Below, piece by piece: positions 1 to 7,722 of a stretch of DNA of 64,000 nucleotides. The stretch lies in NCBI RefSeq assembly GCF_004336805.1, contig NZ_SJXM01000010.1:55316-119315 (forward strand). Direction: 5' to 3'. The notes under the pieces are model-generated. The model saw only the letters and a program-made list of their open reading frames with translations. It did not search any database and was not told where the DNA came from. This DNA is from Aeromicrobium sp. IC_218. Its GTDB lineage: Bacteria; Actinomycetota; Actinomycetes; Propionibacteriales; Nocardioidaceae. Position numbers and translations under genes: made by a program. Positions within the stretch are counted from its first letter, which is position 1. The number at the start of each line of letters is the position of its first letter.

Positions 1-1357
1 CCACCGTGACGCCCAGGTCGGCGGCGTTGCGCAGGATCGACGACAGCCGGGCGTGCGCGTACTGCACGTAGTAGACCGGGTTGTCGTTGCTCTGCCGCGT
101 CATCTCGGCCACGTCCAGCGTGAGCGGCGAGTCCGAGGGGTAGCGGATGAGCGTGTAGCGCAGCGGGTCGACGCCGATGAGGTCGATCAGCTCGCGCAGC
201 GACACGATCGTGCCGGCGCGCTTGGAGAGCTTGAGCTCCTCGCCGTCCTGGAGGATCTTGACCAGCTGGCCGATGAGCACCTGCAGCTGCTCGCCGGGCG
301 TGTCGCCGACGCAGGCCGCCATGGCCGAGAGGCGTCCGACGTAGCCGTGGTGGTCGGCGCCCAGCAGGTAGATGCACGGGTCGAAGCCGCGCTCGCGCTT
401 GTCGACGTAGTAGGCGGTGTCGGACGCGAAGTAGGTGAGCTCGCCGTTGGAGCGGCGCAGGACGCGGTCCTTGTCGTCGCCGAAGTCGGTGGTGCGCATC
501 CAGAGCGCGCCGTCGGCCTCGAACAGCCGGCCCTGCTCGGTGAGCTTCTCGAACCCGCGCTCGACGGCGTCGGACTCGTGCAGCGACCGCTCGGAGAACC
601 ACACGTCGAAGTGCGTGTTCATCTCAGCGAGCTCGGACTGGTGCTCGGCGAGCTGCAGCGCGTAGCCGCCCTCGCGGAACGCGACGAGCTGCTCGGCCTC
701 GGGCAGGTCGAGGATGCCCGGGTGGGACTCGACCACCTGGGCGGCGAGGTCGGCGACGTACGCGCCCTGGTAGCCGTCCTCGGGCGGCTGCTCGCCGTGC
801 GCGCGGGCCATGAGGGACGCGCCGAACTTGTCCATCTGGTTGCCGCGGTCGTTGATGTAGAACTCGCGGGTGACGCCGGCGCCGGCGGCCTCGAGGACGC
901 GACCGATCGCGTCGCCGACGGCGGCCCAGCGGGTGTGGCCCAGGTGCAGCGGGCCGGTGGGGTTGGCCGAGATGAACTCGAGGTTGGCGTTCTGCCCGGC
1001 GAGCGCGTCGCTGCGTCCGTACCGGTCGCCCGCGGCCAGCACCTGGCCGGCGAGGGCGCCCTGGGCGCCCGCGGCCACGCGGAGGTTGAGGAAGCCCGGG
1101 CCGGCGATCTCGGCGGCGCTGACCCCGTCGTCCTTGACCAGCTCGTCGGCCAGCAGCTGGGCCAGCTCGCGCGGGTTCATGCCGGCCTTCTTGCCGAGCT
1201 GGAGCGCGATGTTCGTGGCGTAGTCGCCGTGCTCGCGCTGCTTGGGTCGCTCGACGACGACGGTGGCGGGCACCCCGTCGGGGAGGCTCAGGCGTCCGTC
1301 GTCCACGAGGGACGTCAGGGCGGCGACGATCGACTGGGAGAGCTGCTCGGGGGTCAC
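1..1357 (-). CDS. argS: arginyl-tRNA synthetase, 3' end cut by window edge
   Basis: Charges tRNA-Arg with arginine in the cytoplasm. About 452 codons are present; the C-terminal anticodon-binding part lies beyond base 1. The N-terminus contains the Add-1 domain motif RPKQREHGDYATN, then the class I signature HLGHT (HIGH equivalent) after SANPTGPL, and near the window edge KLSKRAGT, the KMSKS-equivalent loop. I place the start at a GTG (1357-1355), because a -10-like TAGACT ends exactly 6 nt upstream and no Shine-Dalgarno is visible, which fits a leaderless message. That TAGACT includes the TAG stop of the upstream receiver gene. A tRNA-Arg gene lies about 450 bp away on the other strand. Family assignment is secure. 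Confidence 0.96.
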   Translation of the reverse strand, partial: MTPEQLSQSIVAALTSLVDDGRLSLPDGVPATVVVERPKQREHGDYATNIALQLGKKAGMNPRELAQLLADELVKDDGVSAAEIAGPGFLNLRVAAGAQGALAGQVLAAGDRYGRSDALAGQNANLEFISANPTGPLHLGHTRWAAVGDAIGRVLEAAGAGVTREFYINDRGNQMDKFGASLMARAHGEQPPEDGYQGAYVADLAAQVVESHPGILDLPEAEQLVAFREGGYALQLAEHQSELAEMNTHFDVWFSERSLHESDAVERGFEKLTEQGRLFEADGALWMRTTDFGDDKDRVLRRSNGELTYFASDTAYYVDKRERGFDPCIYLLGADHHGYVGRLSAMAACVGDTPGEQLQVLIGQLVKILQDGEELKLSKRAGTIVSLRELIDLIGVDPLRYTLIRYPSDSPLTLDVAEMTRQSNDNPVYYVQYAHARLSSILRNAADLGVTV

Positions 1358-1366
1358 CCGAGGAGT

Positions 1367-1747
1367 CTACCGATGGCCGCCCTCGTCCAGGACGCGCTGG
1401 ATGGTCGCCACGAGCTCGTCGGGGTCGAACGGCTTGATGACGTACGCGTCGACGCCGGCGCGCTGCGCCTTGGCGATGTCGGCCGGGTGGCCCTGCGTGG
1501 TGACCATGACGACGCCCAGGTGGCGCAGCCGCGGGTCGGCCCGCATGGCGCTCACGGTGGAGACGCCGTCGCGCCGCGGCATCATCACGTCGAGCGTCAC
1601 GACGTCGGGCAGGTCGTCGTCGGCGAGGGCGTCCAGGGCGGCCTGGCCGTCGACGGCCTCGCGCACGTCGAAGCCCGCCAGCTCCAGGTTCGTCCGGATC
1701 AGGAACCGGATGGAGGGCGTGTCGTCGACGACGAGGACGGTGGGCAC
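1367..1747 (-). CDS. CheY-like single-domain response regulator
   Basis: A stand-alone phosphoreceiver domain of 126 residues with no output domain. The acidic pocket is D8-D9, the phosphoacceptor is D53 in TLDVMMP, the switch threonine is T83/T84 and the conserved lysine is K105 in IKPFDP. It presumably relays phosphate from an unlinked kinase by protein contact; no histidine kinase is adjacent. The start is a GTG with TAGGTT 6 nt upstream, so it may be leaderless. Its stop codon is only 9 nt from the argS start and forms part of the argS -10-like box. Partner and output are unknown. Confidence 0.9.
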   Translation of the reverse strand: MPTVLVVDDTPSIRFLIRTNLELAGFDVREAVDGQAALDALADDDLPDVVTLDVMMPRRDGVSTVSAMRADPRLRHLGVVMVTTQGHPADIAKAQRAGVDAYVIKPFDPDELVATIQRVLDEGGHR

Positions 1748-1802
1748 GGGACCAACCTATCGGTGCGGTACGCTCGCTCCGTCGATCCCACCCGGGTCGC
1801 CC

Positions 1803-1874
1803 GCCCCCGTAGCTCAGGGGATAGAGCACCGCCCTCCGGAGGCGGGAGCGCAGGTTCGAATCCTGCCGGGGGCA
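1803..1874 (+). tRNA. tRNA-Arg, anticodon CCG
   Basis: The 72-nt sequence folds as a complete cloverleaf. The acceptor stem pairs GCCCCCG with CGGGGGC, the D-arm is GCTC/GAGC, and the anticodon stem CCGCC/GGCGG carries the loop CTCCGGA with anticodon CCG. The T-arm is GCAGG-TTCGAAT-CCTGC and the discriminator is A. The 3' CCA is not encoded. It reads the arginine codon CGG, common in this GC-rich genome. Confidence 0.95.
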
Positions 1875-1884
1875 CCCGATGCGA

Positions 1885-1915
1885 AAGCCCGCCGCGAGTC
1901 ACTCGCGGCGGGCTT
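1885..1915 (+). terminator. intrinsic terminator of tRNA-Arg
   Basis: A perfect 15-bp inverted repeat (AAGCCCGCCGCGAGT and its complement) with a 1-nt centre starts 11 nt after the tRNA. The stem begins AAG and ends CTT, but no long T-run follows, which is normal for high-GC actinobacteria. Confidence 0.8.
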
Positions 1916-1947
1916 CGTCGTCCCCACCCGGCAGCGCCCCTCACCCG

Positions 1948-2039
1948 AGCCCGGCTGCCGCCGCGATTCGTAACGGACCGGACGTCCGGCGGCGCCCACC
2001 CCCGTCCGGTTCGACACACTTCGCGGCGGCAGCCGGGCT
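1948..2039. repeat. long inverted repeat at a convergent junction
   Basis: Two perfect 19-bp arms (1948-1966 and 2021-2039, beginning AGCCCGGCTGCC) enclose 54 bp that hold a smaller ACCGGAC/GTCCGGT dyad. It fills the space between the tRNA terminator and the 3' end of the leftward methyltransferase gene, where it could act as a bidirectional terminator. Confidence 0.7.
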
Positions 2040-2049
2040 GGGGTGCGGC

Positions 2050-2874
2050 TCAGGCGCCGGAGGCGAGGACCTCCGCGTGGACCATGTGGAAGTACGCGTC
2101 CTCCGAGCGGCCCCAGGCGCGCCAGGCCTCGGCGATCCCGTCCAGCTCGGCCCGGCTCATGCCGTCGGCGAGGGCCTGGGTGGCGAAGGTCGACGACTGC
2201 ACGCGGTCGGCCTGGCTGTCGCCCCACCAGCGCGCCTGCTCCTCGGTGGCGTACGTCCAGGTGGACGTGGACAGTTGGACGTCCTGTAGGCCCGCCTCCC
2301 GCGCCCACTGACGCAGGCGGCGTCCGGCGTCCGGCTCGGCGCCGTTCTCGCGCGAGAGCCGGCGGTACGTGTCGCGCCAGTGCTGCAGCGGCTCGGCGGC
2401 CGGCCACCAGGTCATGGACTCGAAGTCGACCTCGCGGAAGGCCACGATGCCGTCCGGTCGGCACACGCGACGCATCTCGCGCAGGGCCCCCACCGGGTCG
2501 GTGAGGTGCTGCAGCACCTGGTGGGCGTGGACGACGTCGAAGCTGTCGTCGGGGTACGGCAGCGCCAGGACGTCGGCGCGCTCGAAGCTGGTGCGGCGGT
2601 CGTCGCGACGGAAGGCCGCCTCGCGCGCGGTCTGGAGCGGGGCGTCGACGTTCTCGATGGCCACGACGCGTCCGGGTGCGACGAGGGCGGCGAGGTCCAG
2701 GGTGATGGAGCCCGGCCCGCAGCCCACGTCGAGCAGGCTCTGACCCGGCCGCAGGTGGGGCAGCAGGTAGCCGCACGAGCTCTCCGCCGTCCGCGCGCCG
2801 TGCGACGCGAGGACCGACGCGTGATGCCCGTGGATGTAGTCGGTCTGTCTCGTCTTTTGAGATGCTGGACTCAC
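2050..2874 (-). CDS. class I SAM-dependent methyltransferase
   Basis: A 274-residue UbiE/type 11-like methyltransferase. Motif I, LLDVGCGPGS, sits at residues 47-56, followed by the acidic residue of motif II in VVAIENVD and a motif near FDVVHAHQVLQHL typical of Methyltransf_11 proteins. The substrate cannot be deduced; the neighbours give no pathway. The GTG start is preceded by TAGTCT exactly 6 nt upstream and no ribosome-binding site, so the mRNA is probably leaderless. It reads toward the tRNA-Arg and is separated from it by a long inverted repeat. Confidence 0.85.
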   Translation of the reverse strand: MSPASQKTRQTDYIHGHHASVLASHGARTAESSCGYLLPHLRPGQSLLDVGCGPGSITLDLAALVAPGRVVAIENVDAPLQTAREAAFRRDDRRTSFERADVLALPYPDDSFDVVHAHQVLQHLTDPVGALREMRRVCRPDGIVAFREVDFESMTWWPAAEPLQHWRDTYRRLSRENGAEPDAGRRLRQWAREAGLQDVQLSTSTWTYATEEQARWWGDSQADRVQSSTFATQALADGMSRAELDGIAEAWRAWGRSEDAYFHMVHAEVLASGA

Positions 2875-2956
2875 ATCATGAGACTAGCCCCGGGACGACG
2901 GGGCCGACAGGTCTCGTCCAACGACCGGACAGTAGCCAACGCCCCTCCCACGCGAT

Positions 2957-3007
2957 GTGGACGCAGGAGCACCACGTCCTCCAGGAACGTGGTGCTTCTG
3001 CGTCCAC
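2957..3007. repeat. 51-bp imperfect palindrome, family also at 39610-39660
   Basis: Arms of 21 nt (2957-2977 and 2987-3007) pair with a single G.T mismatch around a 9-nt loop; the outer arm begins GTGGACGCAG. A second 51-bp element with the same ends lies at 39610-39660. It follows the 3' end of gabD. Confidence 0.75.
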
Positions 3008-3010
3008 TTC

Positions 3011-3083
3011 GCGGCGGAGCCGCGAAGCAAGGACCCCGTGCGGCGGAGCCGCGAAGCAAGTGACCTCGTGCGGCGGAGCCGCG
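3011..3083. repeat. short tandem repeat, about 29-30 bp period
   Basis: Three head-to-tail copies start at 3011, 3040 and 3070. Each begins GCGGCGGAGCCGCG, itself a small dyad (GCGGC-GGA-GCCGC). The first two continue AAGCAA and end CCCCGT or CCTCGT; the third breaks off just before the gabD stop codon. It is too short and lacks the spacers needed to be a CRISPR array. Confidence 0.75.
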
Positions 3084-3093
3084 CGAACGGGAC

Positions 3094-4545
3094 CTACCAG
3101 GCGATGGAGAGGTACTGCGTCTCCTGGAACTCGGCCAGGCCCTCGCGGGCGCCCTCGCGGCCCAGGCCGCTCTGCTTGAGGCCGCCGAACGGGGCCGACG
3201 GGTCCGACACCAGGCCGCGGTTGACGCCGACCATGCCGGCGTCGATCGCCTCGCCCAGCTTCATGGCGCGCTGCAGCTCGCCGGCGAAGACGTACGCCGC
3301 CAGGCCCATCTCGGTGTCGTTGACCATGGCCAGCAGCTCGGCGTCGTCGCGCCACGTGACGACCGGCGCCACGGGGCCGAACAGCTCGTGCTCGAGGATC
3401 GCCGAACCGGGCTGGACGTCCGCGAGCACCGTCGGCGCGTAGAAGTAGCCCTTGGTCTCGGGCACCTCGGCGCGGTGGGCCACGCGGGCGCCGGCCTCGA
3501 CGGCCTCGGCGACGACGCGGTCCAGCTCGGCGACGGCCTTGCCCGAGATGAGCGGGCCGATCTCCGCGCCGGTGCTCGACGGGCCGACCGTGAGCGCCTC
3601 GACGGCCGCGCCGAAGCGGGCGACGAACTCCTCGGCGACGTCGGCGTGCACGAAGAAGCGGTTGGCCGCCGTGCAGGCCTGTCCCCCGCCGCGGAACTTC
3701 GCGATCATCGCGCCGGCGACGGCGGCGTCCAGGTCGGCGTCCTCGGTGACGACGAACGGCGCGTTGCCGCCCAGCTCCATCGAGGCGTTGACGATCCGGT
3801 CGGCCGCCTGCTTGAGCAGGATCGAGCCGACCCGGGTCGAGCCGGTGAAGCTGACCTTGCGCACGCGCCTGTCGGCCAGCCACGTCTCGGCCACGCCCGC
3901 GGCGTCCGTGGACGGGACGACGTTGACGACGCCCTCGGGCACGCCGGCCTCGACGAGCAGGCGCGCCACGGCGAGCGCGGTCAGCGGCGTCTCCGCGGCC
4001 GGCTTCAGGACGACCGTGCAGCCCGCGGCGAGCGCCGGGGCGATCTTGCGGGTCGCCATGGCGGCGGGGAAGTTCCACGGCGTGATCAGCGCGGCCACGC
4101 CCACCGGACGGTGGGTCACGACGGTGCGCGTGCCGCCGGCCGGGGACGAGCCGTAGTCGCCGCCCGGGCGCACGGCCTCCTCGGCGAACCAGCGGAAGAA
4201 CTCGGCCGCGTAGACGACCTCGCCCTTGGCGTCGGTGAGCGACTTGCCGTTCTCGGCACAGATCAGCGCGGCGAGCTCGTCGACGTCGCGGTGCATGAGG
4301 TCGAACGCGCGGCGCAGGATCTCCGAGCGCTCCCGCGGGGCGACGTGGCGCCACGACGCGAACGCGGCGTCCGCGGCCTCGACCGCGGCGGTCGCGTCGG
4401 CCCGGTCGCCGTCCGCGACCTGGGCCACGACCTCACGGGTCGCGGGGTCCTCGACGTCGAACAGCCCGGCGCCGCCACGGCGCCACTCGCCGCCGACCAG
4501 CACGCCGCGCCCGGCGTCGAGCGCGTCCAGGTACGCCGCGCTCAT
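3094..4545 (-). CDS. gabD: NAD(P)-dependent succinate-semialdehyde dehydrogenase
   Basis: Oxidises succinic semialdehyde to succinate, the second step of GABA breakdown. The 483-residue aldehyde dehydrogenase has N158 in TPWNFP, the Rossmann glycine motif FTGSTRVG near 233-240, the general base E257 in MELGGNAPF, and the catalytic cysteine C291 in GGGQACTAANR. Length matches GabD. Its ATG overlaps the gabT stop as ATGA (4542-4545), so it is translationally coupled to gabT. The same enzyme could also drain semialdehyde formed by the decarboxylase activity of Kgd, encoded at 13971. Exact substrate preference is inferred from the gabT linkage. Confidence 0.9.
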   Translation of the reverse strand: MSAAYLDALDAGRGVLVGGEWRRGGAGLFDVEDPATREVVAQVADGDRADATAAVEAADAAFASWRHVAPRERSEILRRAFDLMHRDVDELAALICAENGKSLTDAKGEVVYAAEFFRWFAEEAVRPGGDYGSSPAGGTRTVVTHRPVGVAALITPWNFPAAMATRKIAPALAAGCTVVLKPAAETPLTALAVARLLVEAGVPEGVVNVVPSTDAAGVAETWLADRRVRKVSFTGSTRVGSILLKQAADRIVNASMELGGNAPFVVTEDADLDAAVAGAMIAKFRGGGQACTAANRFFVHADVAEEFVARFGAAVEALTVGPSSTGAEIGPLISGKAVAELDRVVAEAVEAGARVAHRAEVPETKGYFYAPTVLADVQPGSAILEHELFGPVAPVVTWRDDAELLAMVNDTEMGLAAYVFAGELQRAMKLGEAIDAGMVGVNRGLVSDPSAPFGGLKQSGLGREGAREGLAEFQETQYLSIAW

Positions 4546-5882
4546 GCGGACACCTCCTCGCGGGTCGAGGCGAAGGCCTCGGCGACGACGTCGAAGGCGT
4601 CCTCGAGCAGCTCGTCGCTGATCGTCAGCGGCGGCAGGAAGCGCAGGACGTTGCCGAACGTGCCGCAGGTCAGGACGATGACGCCCTGCTGGTGGGCGTA
4701 CGACGCGACGGCCGAGGCCAGCGCGGCGTCCGGCTCGGTCGTGCCGGCCTTGACGAGCTCGACGGCGATCATCGCGCCACGACCGCGCACGTCGCCGACG
4801 CGCGCGTCGTCGGCCTGCAGCGCGTCGAGGCGGCGCTTGAGCAGCGTCTCGATCTCGCGGGCGCGCTCGACCAGGCCGTCGGCCTCGATGGTCTCGATCG
4901 CGGCCAGCGCGGCGGCGCAGGCGATCGGGTTGCCCCCGTACGTGCCGCCCAGGCCGCCGCCGTGCGGGGCGTCCATGATCTCGGCACGGCCGGTGACCGC
5001 CGACAGCGGCAGGCCGCCGGCGATGCCCTTGGCCGTGACGATGAGGTCGGGCACGACGCCCTCGCGGTCGCAGGCGAACAGGTCGCCGGTGCGGGCGAAG
5101 CCGGTCTGCACCTCGTCGGCGACGAAGACGACGTCGTTGGCGCGGCACCACGCGGCCAGCGCGGGCAGGAAGCCCTCGGCGGGCTCGATGAAGCCGCCCT
5201 CGCCCTGGATGGGCTCGATGACGACGGCGGCCAGGTTCGCGGCGCCGACCTGCTTCTCGATGACGGTGATCGCGCGCTGCGCCGCGGCCGCGCCGTCGAC
5301 ACCGGAGTCGCGGAAGGGGTACGACAGCGGGGCGCGGTACACCTCGGACGCGAACGGCCCGAAGCCGTGCTTGTACGGCATGTTCTTGGCCGTCATGGCC
5401 ATCGTGAGGTTCGTGCGGCCGTGGTAGGCGTGGTCGAAGACGACGACGGCCTGCTTGCCGGTGAACGAGCGGGCGATCTTCACCGCGTTCTCGACCGCCT
5501 CGGCGCCGGAGTTGAACAGCGCGGTGCGCTTGTCGTGGTCGCCGGGCGTGAGCCGGCCGAGCGCCTCGGCGACGGCGACGTAGCCCTCGTACGGCGTGAT
5601 CATGAAGCAGGTGTGCGTGAAGGCCTGCACCTGCTCGCTCACGGCGGCGGCGACGCGCGGGTTGCTGGCCCCGACGGTCGTGACGGCGATGCCCGACCCG
5701 AGGTCGACCAGGCGGTTGCCGTCGACGTCCTCGACGATGCCGCCACCGGCGCGCGTGGCGAACACGGGCATGGTCGTGCCGACGCCCGCGGCGACGGCGG
5801 CCTGCTTGCGCTGCATCAGCTCGACCGAGCGCGGTCCGGGGATCTGGACGACGTGGCGCGACTGCGGGATCTCGTGGCTCAT
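4542..5882 (-). CDS. gabT: 4-aminobutyrate--2-oxoglutarate transaminase
   Basis: A class III PLP aminotransferase of 446 residues that moves the amino group of GABA (or a related omega-amino acid) to 2-oxoglutarate, yielding succinic semialdehyde. Visible family marks are GSGIAVTTVG, the FNSGAEAVENAVKIAR stretch near 123-138, D256 in ADEVQTGF and the Schiff-base lysine K285 in TAKGIAGG. It is the first gene of the gabT-gabD operon and is divergent from a LysR regulator, with an 84-bp shared promoter region carrying a long dyad. A Pot-type importer lies just beyond that regulator, which supports a role in using imported GABA or putrescine-derived compounds. Confidence 0.92.
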   Translation of the reverse strand: MSHEIPQSRHVVQIPGPRSVELMQRKQAAVAAGVGTTMPVFATRAGGGIVEDVDGNRLVDLGSGIAVTTVGASNPRVAAAVSEQVQAFTHTCFMITPYEGYVAVAEALGRLTPGDHDKRTALFNSGAEAVENAVKIARSFTGKQAVVVFDHAYHGRTNLTMAMTAKNMPYKHGFGPFASEVYRAPLSYPFRDSGVDGAAAAQRAITVIEKQVGAANLAAVVIEPIQGEGGFIEPAEGFLPALAAWCRANDVVFVADEVQTGFARTGDLFACDREGVVPDLIVTAKGIAGGLPLSAVTGRAEIMDAPHGGGLGGTYGGNPIACAAALAAIETIEADGLVERAREIETLLKRRLDALQADDARVGDVRGRGAMIAVELVKAGTTEPDAALASAVASYAHQQGVIVLTCGTFGNVLRFLPPLTISDELLEDAFDVVAEAFASTREEVSA

Positions 5883-5966
5883 GCCGCCATGATCGGACGC
5901 GACGGCCCATGCCGTCCAATACCTCTTCTCGATGGACGACATGCTCGGTGGGCATACGATGCCGCC
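5883..5966. promoter_or_regulatory. divergent gabT/lysR control region with operator dyad
   Basis: The 84-bp intergenic region contains CATG-c-CGTCCA at 5908-5918 mirrored by TGGACG-a-CATG at 5933-5943, separated by 14 bp. This is a symmetric site of a size suitable for a LysR tetramer half. A second dyad, GGCAT-ACG-ATGCC (5951-5963), overlaps the TACGAT -10-like box (5955-5960) that ends 6 nt before the LysR start codon, a place where the regulator could repress itself. Confidence 0.6.
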
Positions 5967-6842
5967 ATGGAGCTGCGCACCCTGCGGTACTTCGTCGCCG
6001 TCGCGGACGCCGGGACGGTCTCGGCCGCCGCCGACGCCGTCCGCGTCACCCAGCCGGCCCTCTCGCGCCAGCTGCGCCAGCTCGAGCGCGAGCTCGGGCT
6101 GGACCTGTTCGACCGCGCCGCCGGACGCCTCACGCTGTCCAGCAGCGGCCGCGCCCTCCTCCCCCTCGCCCGCGACGTGCTGGGCCGGGCGGACGACCTG
6201 CGCCGTGCGGCGAAGCTGCGCACCCAAGGCCGGCTGGAGACCGTCACCATCGCCGCGCCGGCCACCACGCTCACGGACCTGGTCTCGCCGTTCATCGCGA
6301 CGCTCGAGCGCACCGACCCGGTGCCGGCGGTGCTGACGTCCGACGACCTGCCCGCGGCCGAGGCGCTCGCCCGCGGCGCCGACCTCGTCATCACGCCCTA
6401 TCCCCCGGACGAGCCCCTCGCCGCGACGTCGCTGGCGGTGCTGCCGGTGCTGGCGTACGTCCGCGCCGACCACCCGTGGGCCGGACGCGGCGAGGTCGGG
6501 CTCGCCGAGCTGCACGAGGTCGAGGACCTCATCGGCCTGCCGCACCCGTTCGGTGCCCGCCGCGCCCTGGACGAGGCGGTCAGCGCGGCCGGCCTTCCGC
6601 CGCTGCGGCTCACCGAGGCCAGCAACGGCACCGTCGCCCAGGCGCTCGCGGCCGGTGGCCGCGGCGTCGCCCTCGTCACCGACGACCCGCGCTTCGACCT
6701 GGTGCCGCTGCGGCTGACGTCCGGCGGGCAGACGGTGAGCATCGAGCTGCACGGCGCCTGGTCGCCGGAGCACCCCGGCGCCGCCCTGCTGGCCGACCTC
6801 GCCGCGCGCCTGCGCGCCTGGGTCGCCCGCCGCTACGCGTAG
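5967..6842 (+). CDS. LysR-family transcriptional regulator
   Basis: A 291-residue LTTR. The N-terminal winged helix (residues 1-60) reads ELRTLRYFVAVAD followed by TQPALSRQLRQLE, the DNA-recognition helix. The rest is a periplasmic-binding-protein-like effector domain. It is divergent from gabT and is the obvious candidate to control gabTD, probably with GABA or its semialdehyde as co-inducer (inference). TACGAT ends 6 nt before the ATG, so the transcript is probably leaderless. A strong hairpin follows the gene. Confidence 0.92.
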   Translation: MELRTLRYFVAVADAGTVSAAADAVRVTQPALSRQLRQLERELGLDLFDRAAGRLTLSSSGRALLPLARDVLGRADDLRRAAKLRTQGRLETVTIAAPATTLTDLVSPFIATLERTDPVPAVLTSDDLPAAEALARGADLVITPYPPDEPLAATSLAVLPVLAYVRADHPWAGRGEVGLAELHEVEDLIGLPHPFGARRALDEAVSAAGLPPLRLTEASNGTVAQALAAGGRGVALVTDDPRFDLVPLRLTSGGQTVSIELHGAWSPEHPGAALLADLAARLRAWVARRYA

Positions 6843-6859
6843 CCCCCACCCAGGGACGG

Positions 6860-6895
6860 CGACGGGGCACCCGGCCGCAGCCGGATGCCCCGTCG
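6860..6895. terminator. bidirectional hairpin terminator
   Basis: CGACGGGGCA and CCGGC pair with GCCGG and TGCCCCGTCG around a CGCA loop, with one small bulge. It lies between the convergent LysR and permease genes and can serve both. Confidence 0.75.
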
Positions 6896-6907
6896 TCGGG
6901 CGGAGCG

Positions 6908-7708
6908 TCAGCGGACGGTCTCGGCGTCCCCCGCGATCCGTTGCGCGATCCAGATCGGGACGATCGAGATCACGATGAGCACCACGGCGACCACGGCCAC
7001 GACCGGCGCCTGGTTGGGCCGGAACAGGTTGTTGAGGATCCAGATCGGCAGGGTCGTCGTGCCCGGGCCCGCGGTGAACGTCGTCACGATGATCTCGTCG
7101 AAGCTCAGCGCGAAGGCGAGCAGGCCGCCGGCCAGCAGCGCCGAGCGCAGCTGCGGGAACGTGACGAGCCGGAACGTCGTCCACACGCCCGCCCCGAGGT
7201 CGGCCGAGGCCTCCTCGAGGTTGCCGCCCATGCGTCGCAGCCGGGCGATGACGTTGTTGAACACCGTGACGATGCAGAACGTCGCGTGGGCCACGATCAC
7301 CGTGGCGATGCCCAGCTGGACGTTCAGGATGCCGCGGAACGCGTTGTTCAGCGCGATGCCGGTGACGATGCCGGGCAGGGCGATCGGCAGGATCACCAGC
7401 AGGTTCACGGTGTTCTTGCCGAAGAAGTCGAACCGCTGCAGGGCGAAGGCGATGAGCACGCCCAGCACCAGGGCCACCGCCGTGGACGCGATCGCCACCT
7501 GCACGCTGGTCAGCACGGCGTCGCGCGCGCCCTGGCTGTGGAACGCACGCGTCCACCACTCGGTGGTGAAGTCGTCCGGCGGCCAGGTCATCGACGGGTC
7601 GGCGTTGAACGAGTTCGCCACCACGACGAGCAGCGGCGCGTACATCACCAGCAGCACCAGGCCGGTGAGGCCGGCGAGGATCCGCCGGGTGAGCGGGCTG
7701 AGGGTCAC
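6908..7708 (-). CDS. Pot-type ABC transporter permease, PotC-like
   Basis: An inner-membrane permease of 266 residues with about six hydrophobic helices. The EAA loop is present as EEASADLGAGVWTTF. It resembles PotC/YdcV of polyamine importers. The GTG start has GGGAGACC a few nt upstream. It is the last gene of a four-gene leftward operon (ATPase 10863, binding protein 9808, permease 8631, this permease) and follows the first permease by 14 nt. Substrate is likely a polyamine or GABA-like amine, inferred from the gab genes next door. Confidence 0.88.
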   Translation of the reverse strand: MTLSPLTRRILAGLTGLVLLVMYAPLLVVVANSFNADPSMTWPPDDFTTEWWTRAFHSQGARDAVLTSVQVAIASTAVALVLGVLIAFALQRFDFFGKNTVNLLVILPIALPGIVTGIALNNAFRGILNVQLGIATVIVAHATFCIVTVFNNVIARLRRMGGNLEEASADLGAGVWTTFRLVTFPQLRSALLAGGLLAFALSFDEIIVTTFTAGPGTTTLPIWILNNLFRPNQAPVVAVVAVVLIVISIVPIWIAQRIAGDAETVR

Positions 7709-7722
7709 GAGGTCTCCCGTTC

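Noticed and set aside
1803..1874. tRNA-Arg as an attachment site of an integrated element
   Set aside because: No integrase gene and no duplicated tRNA 3' end is visible in the window; flanking genes are ordinary chromosomal ones.
53..2311. Long plus-strand frame across argS, the receiver and the tRNA
   Set aside because: It is antisense to argS, reads through a tRNA gene and has no recognisable domain.
3011..3083. Possible CRISPR array
   Set aside because: Only three units, no variable spacers of uniform length and no cas genes; the repeat is a tandem duplication.
5883..7559. Upstream extensions of the gabT and gabD frames into very long proteins
   Set aside because: The frames stay open by composition, but the family length and the first conserved residues fix the starts at 5882 and 4545.
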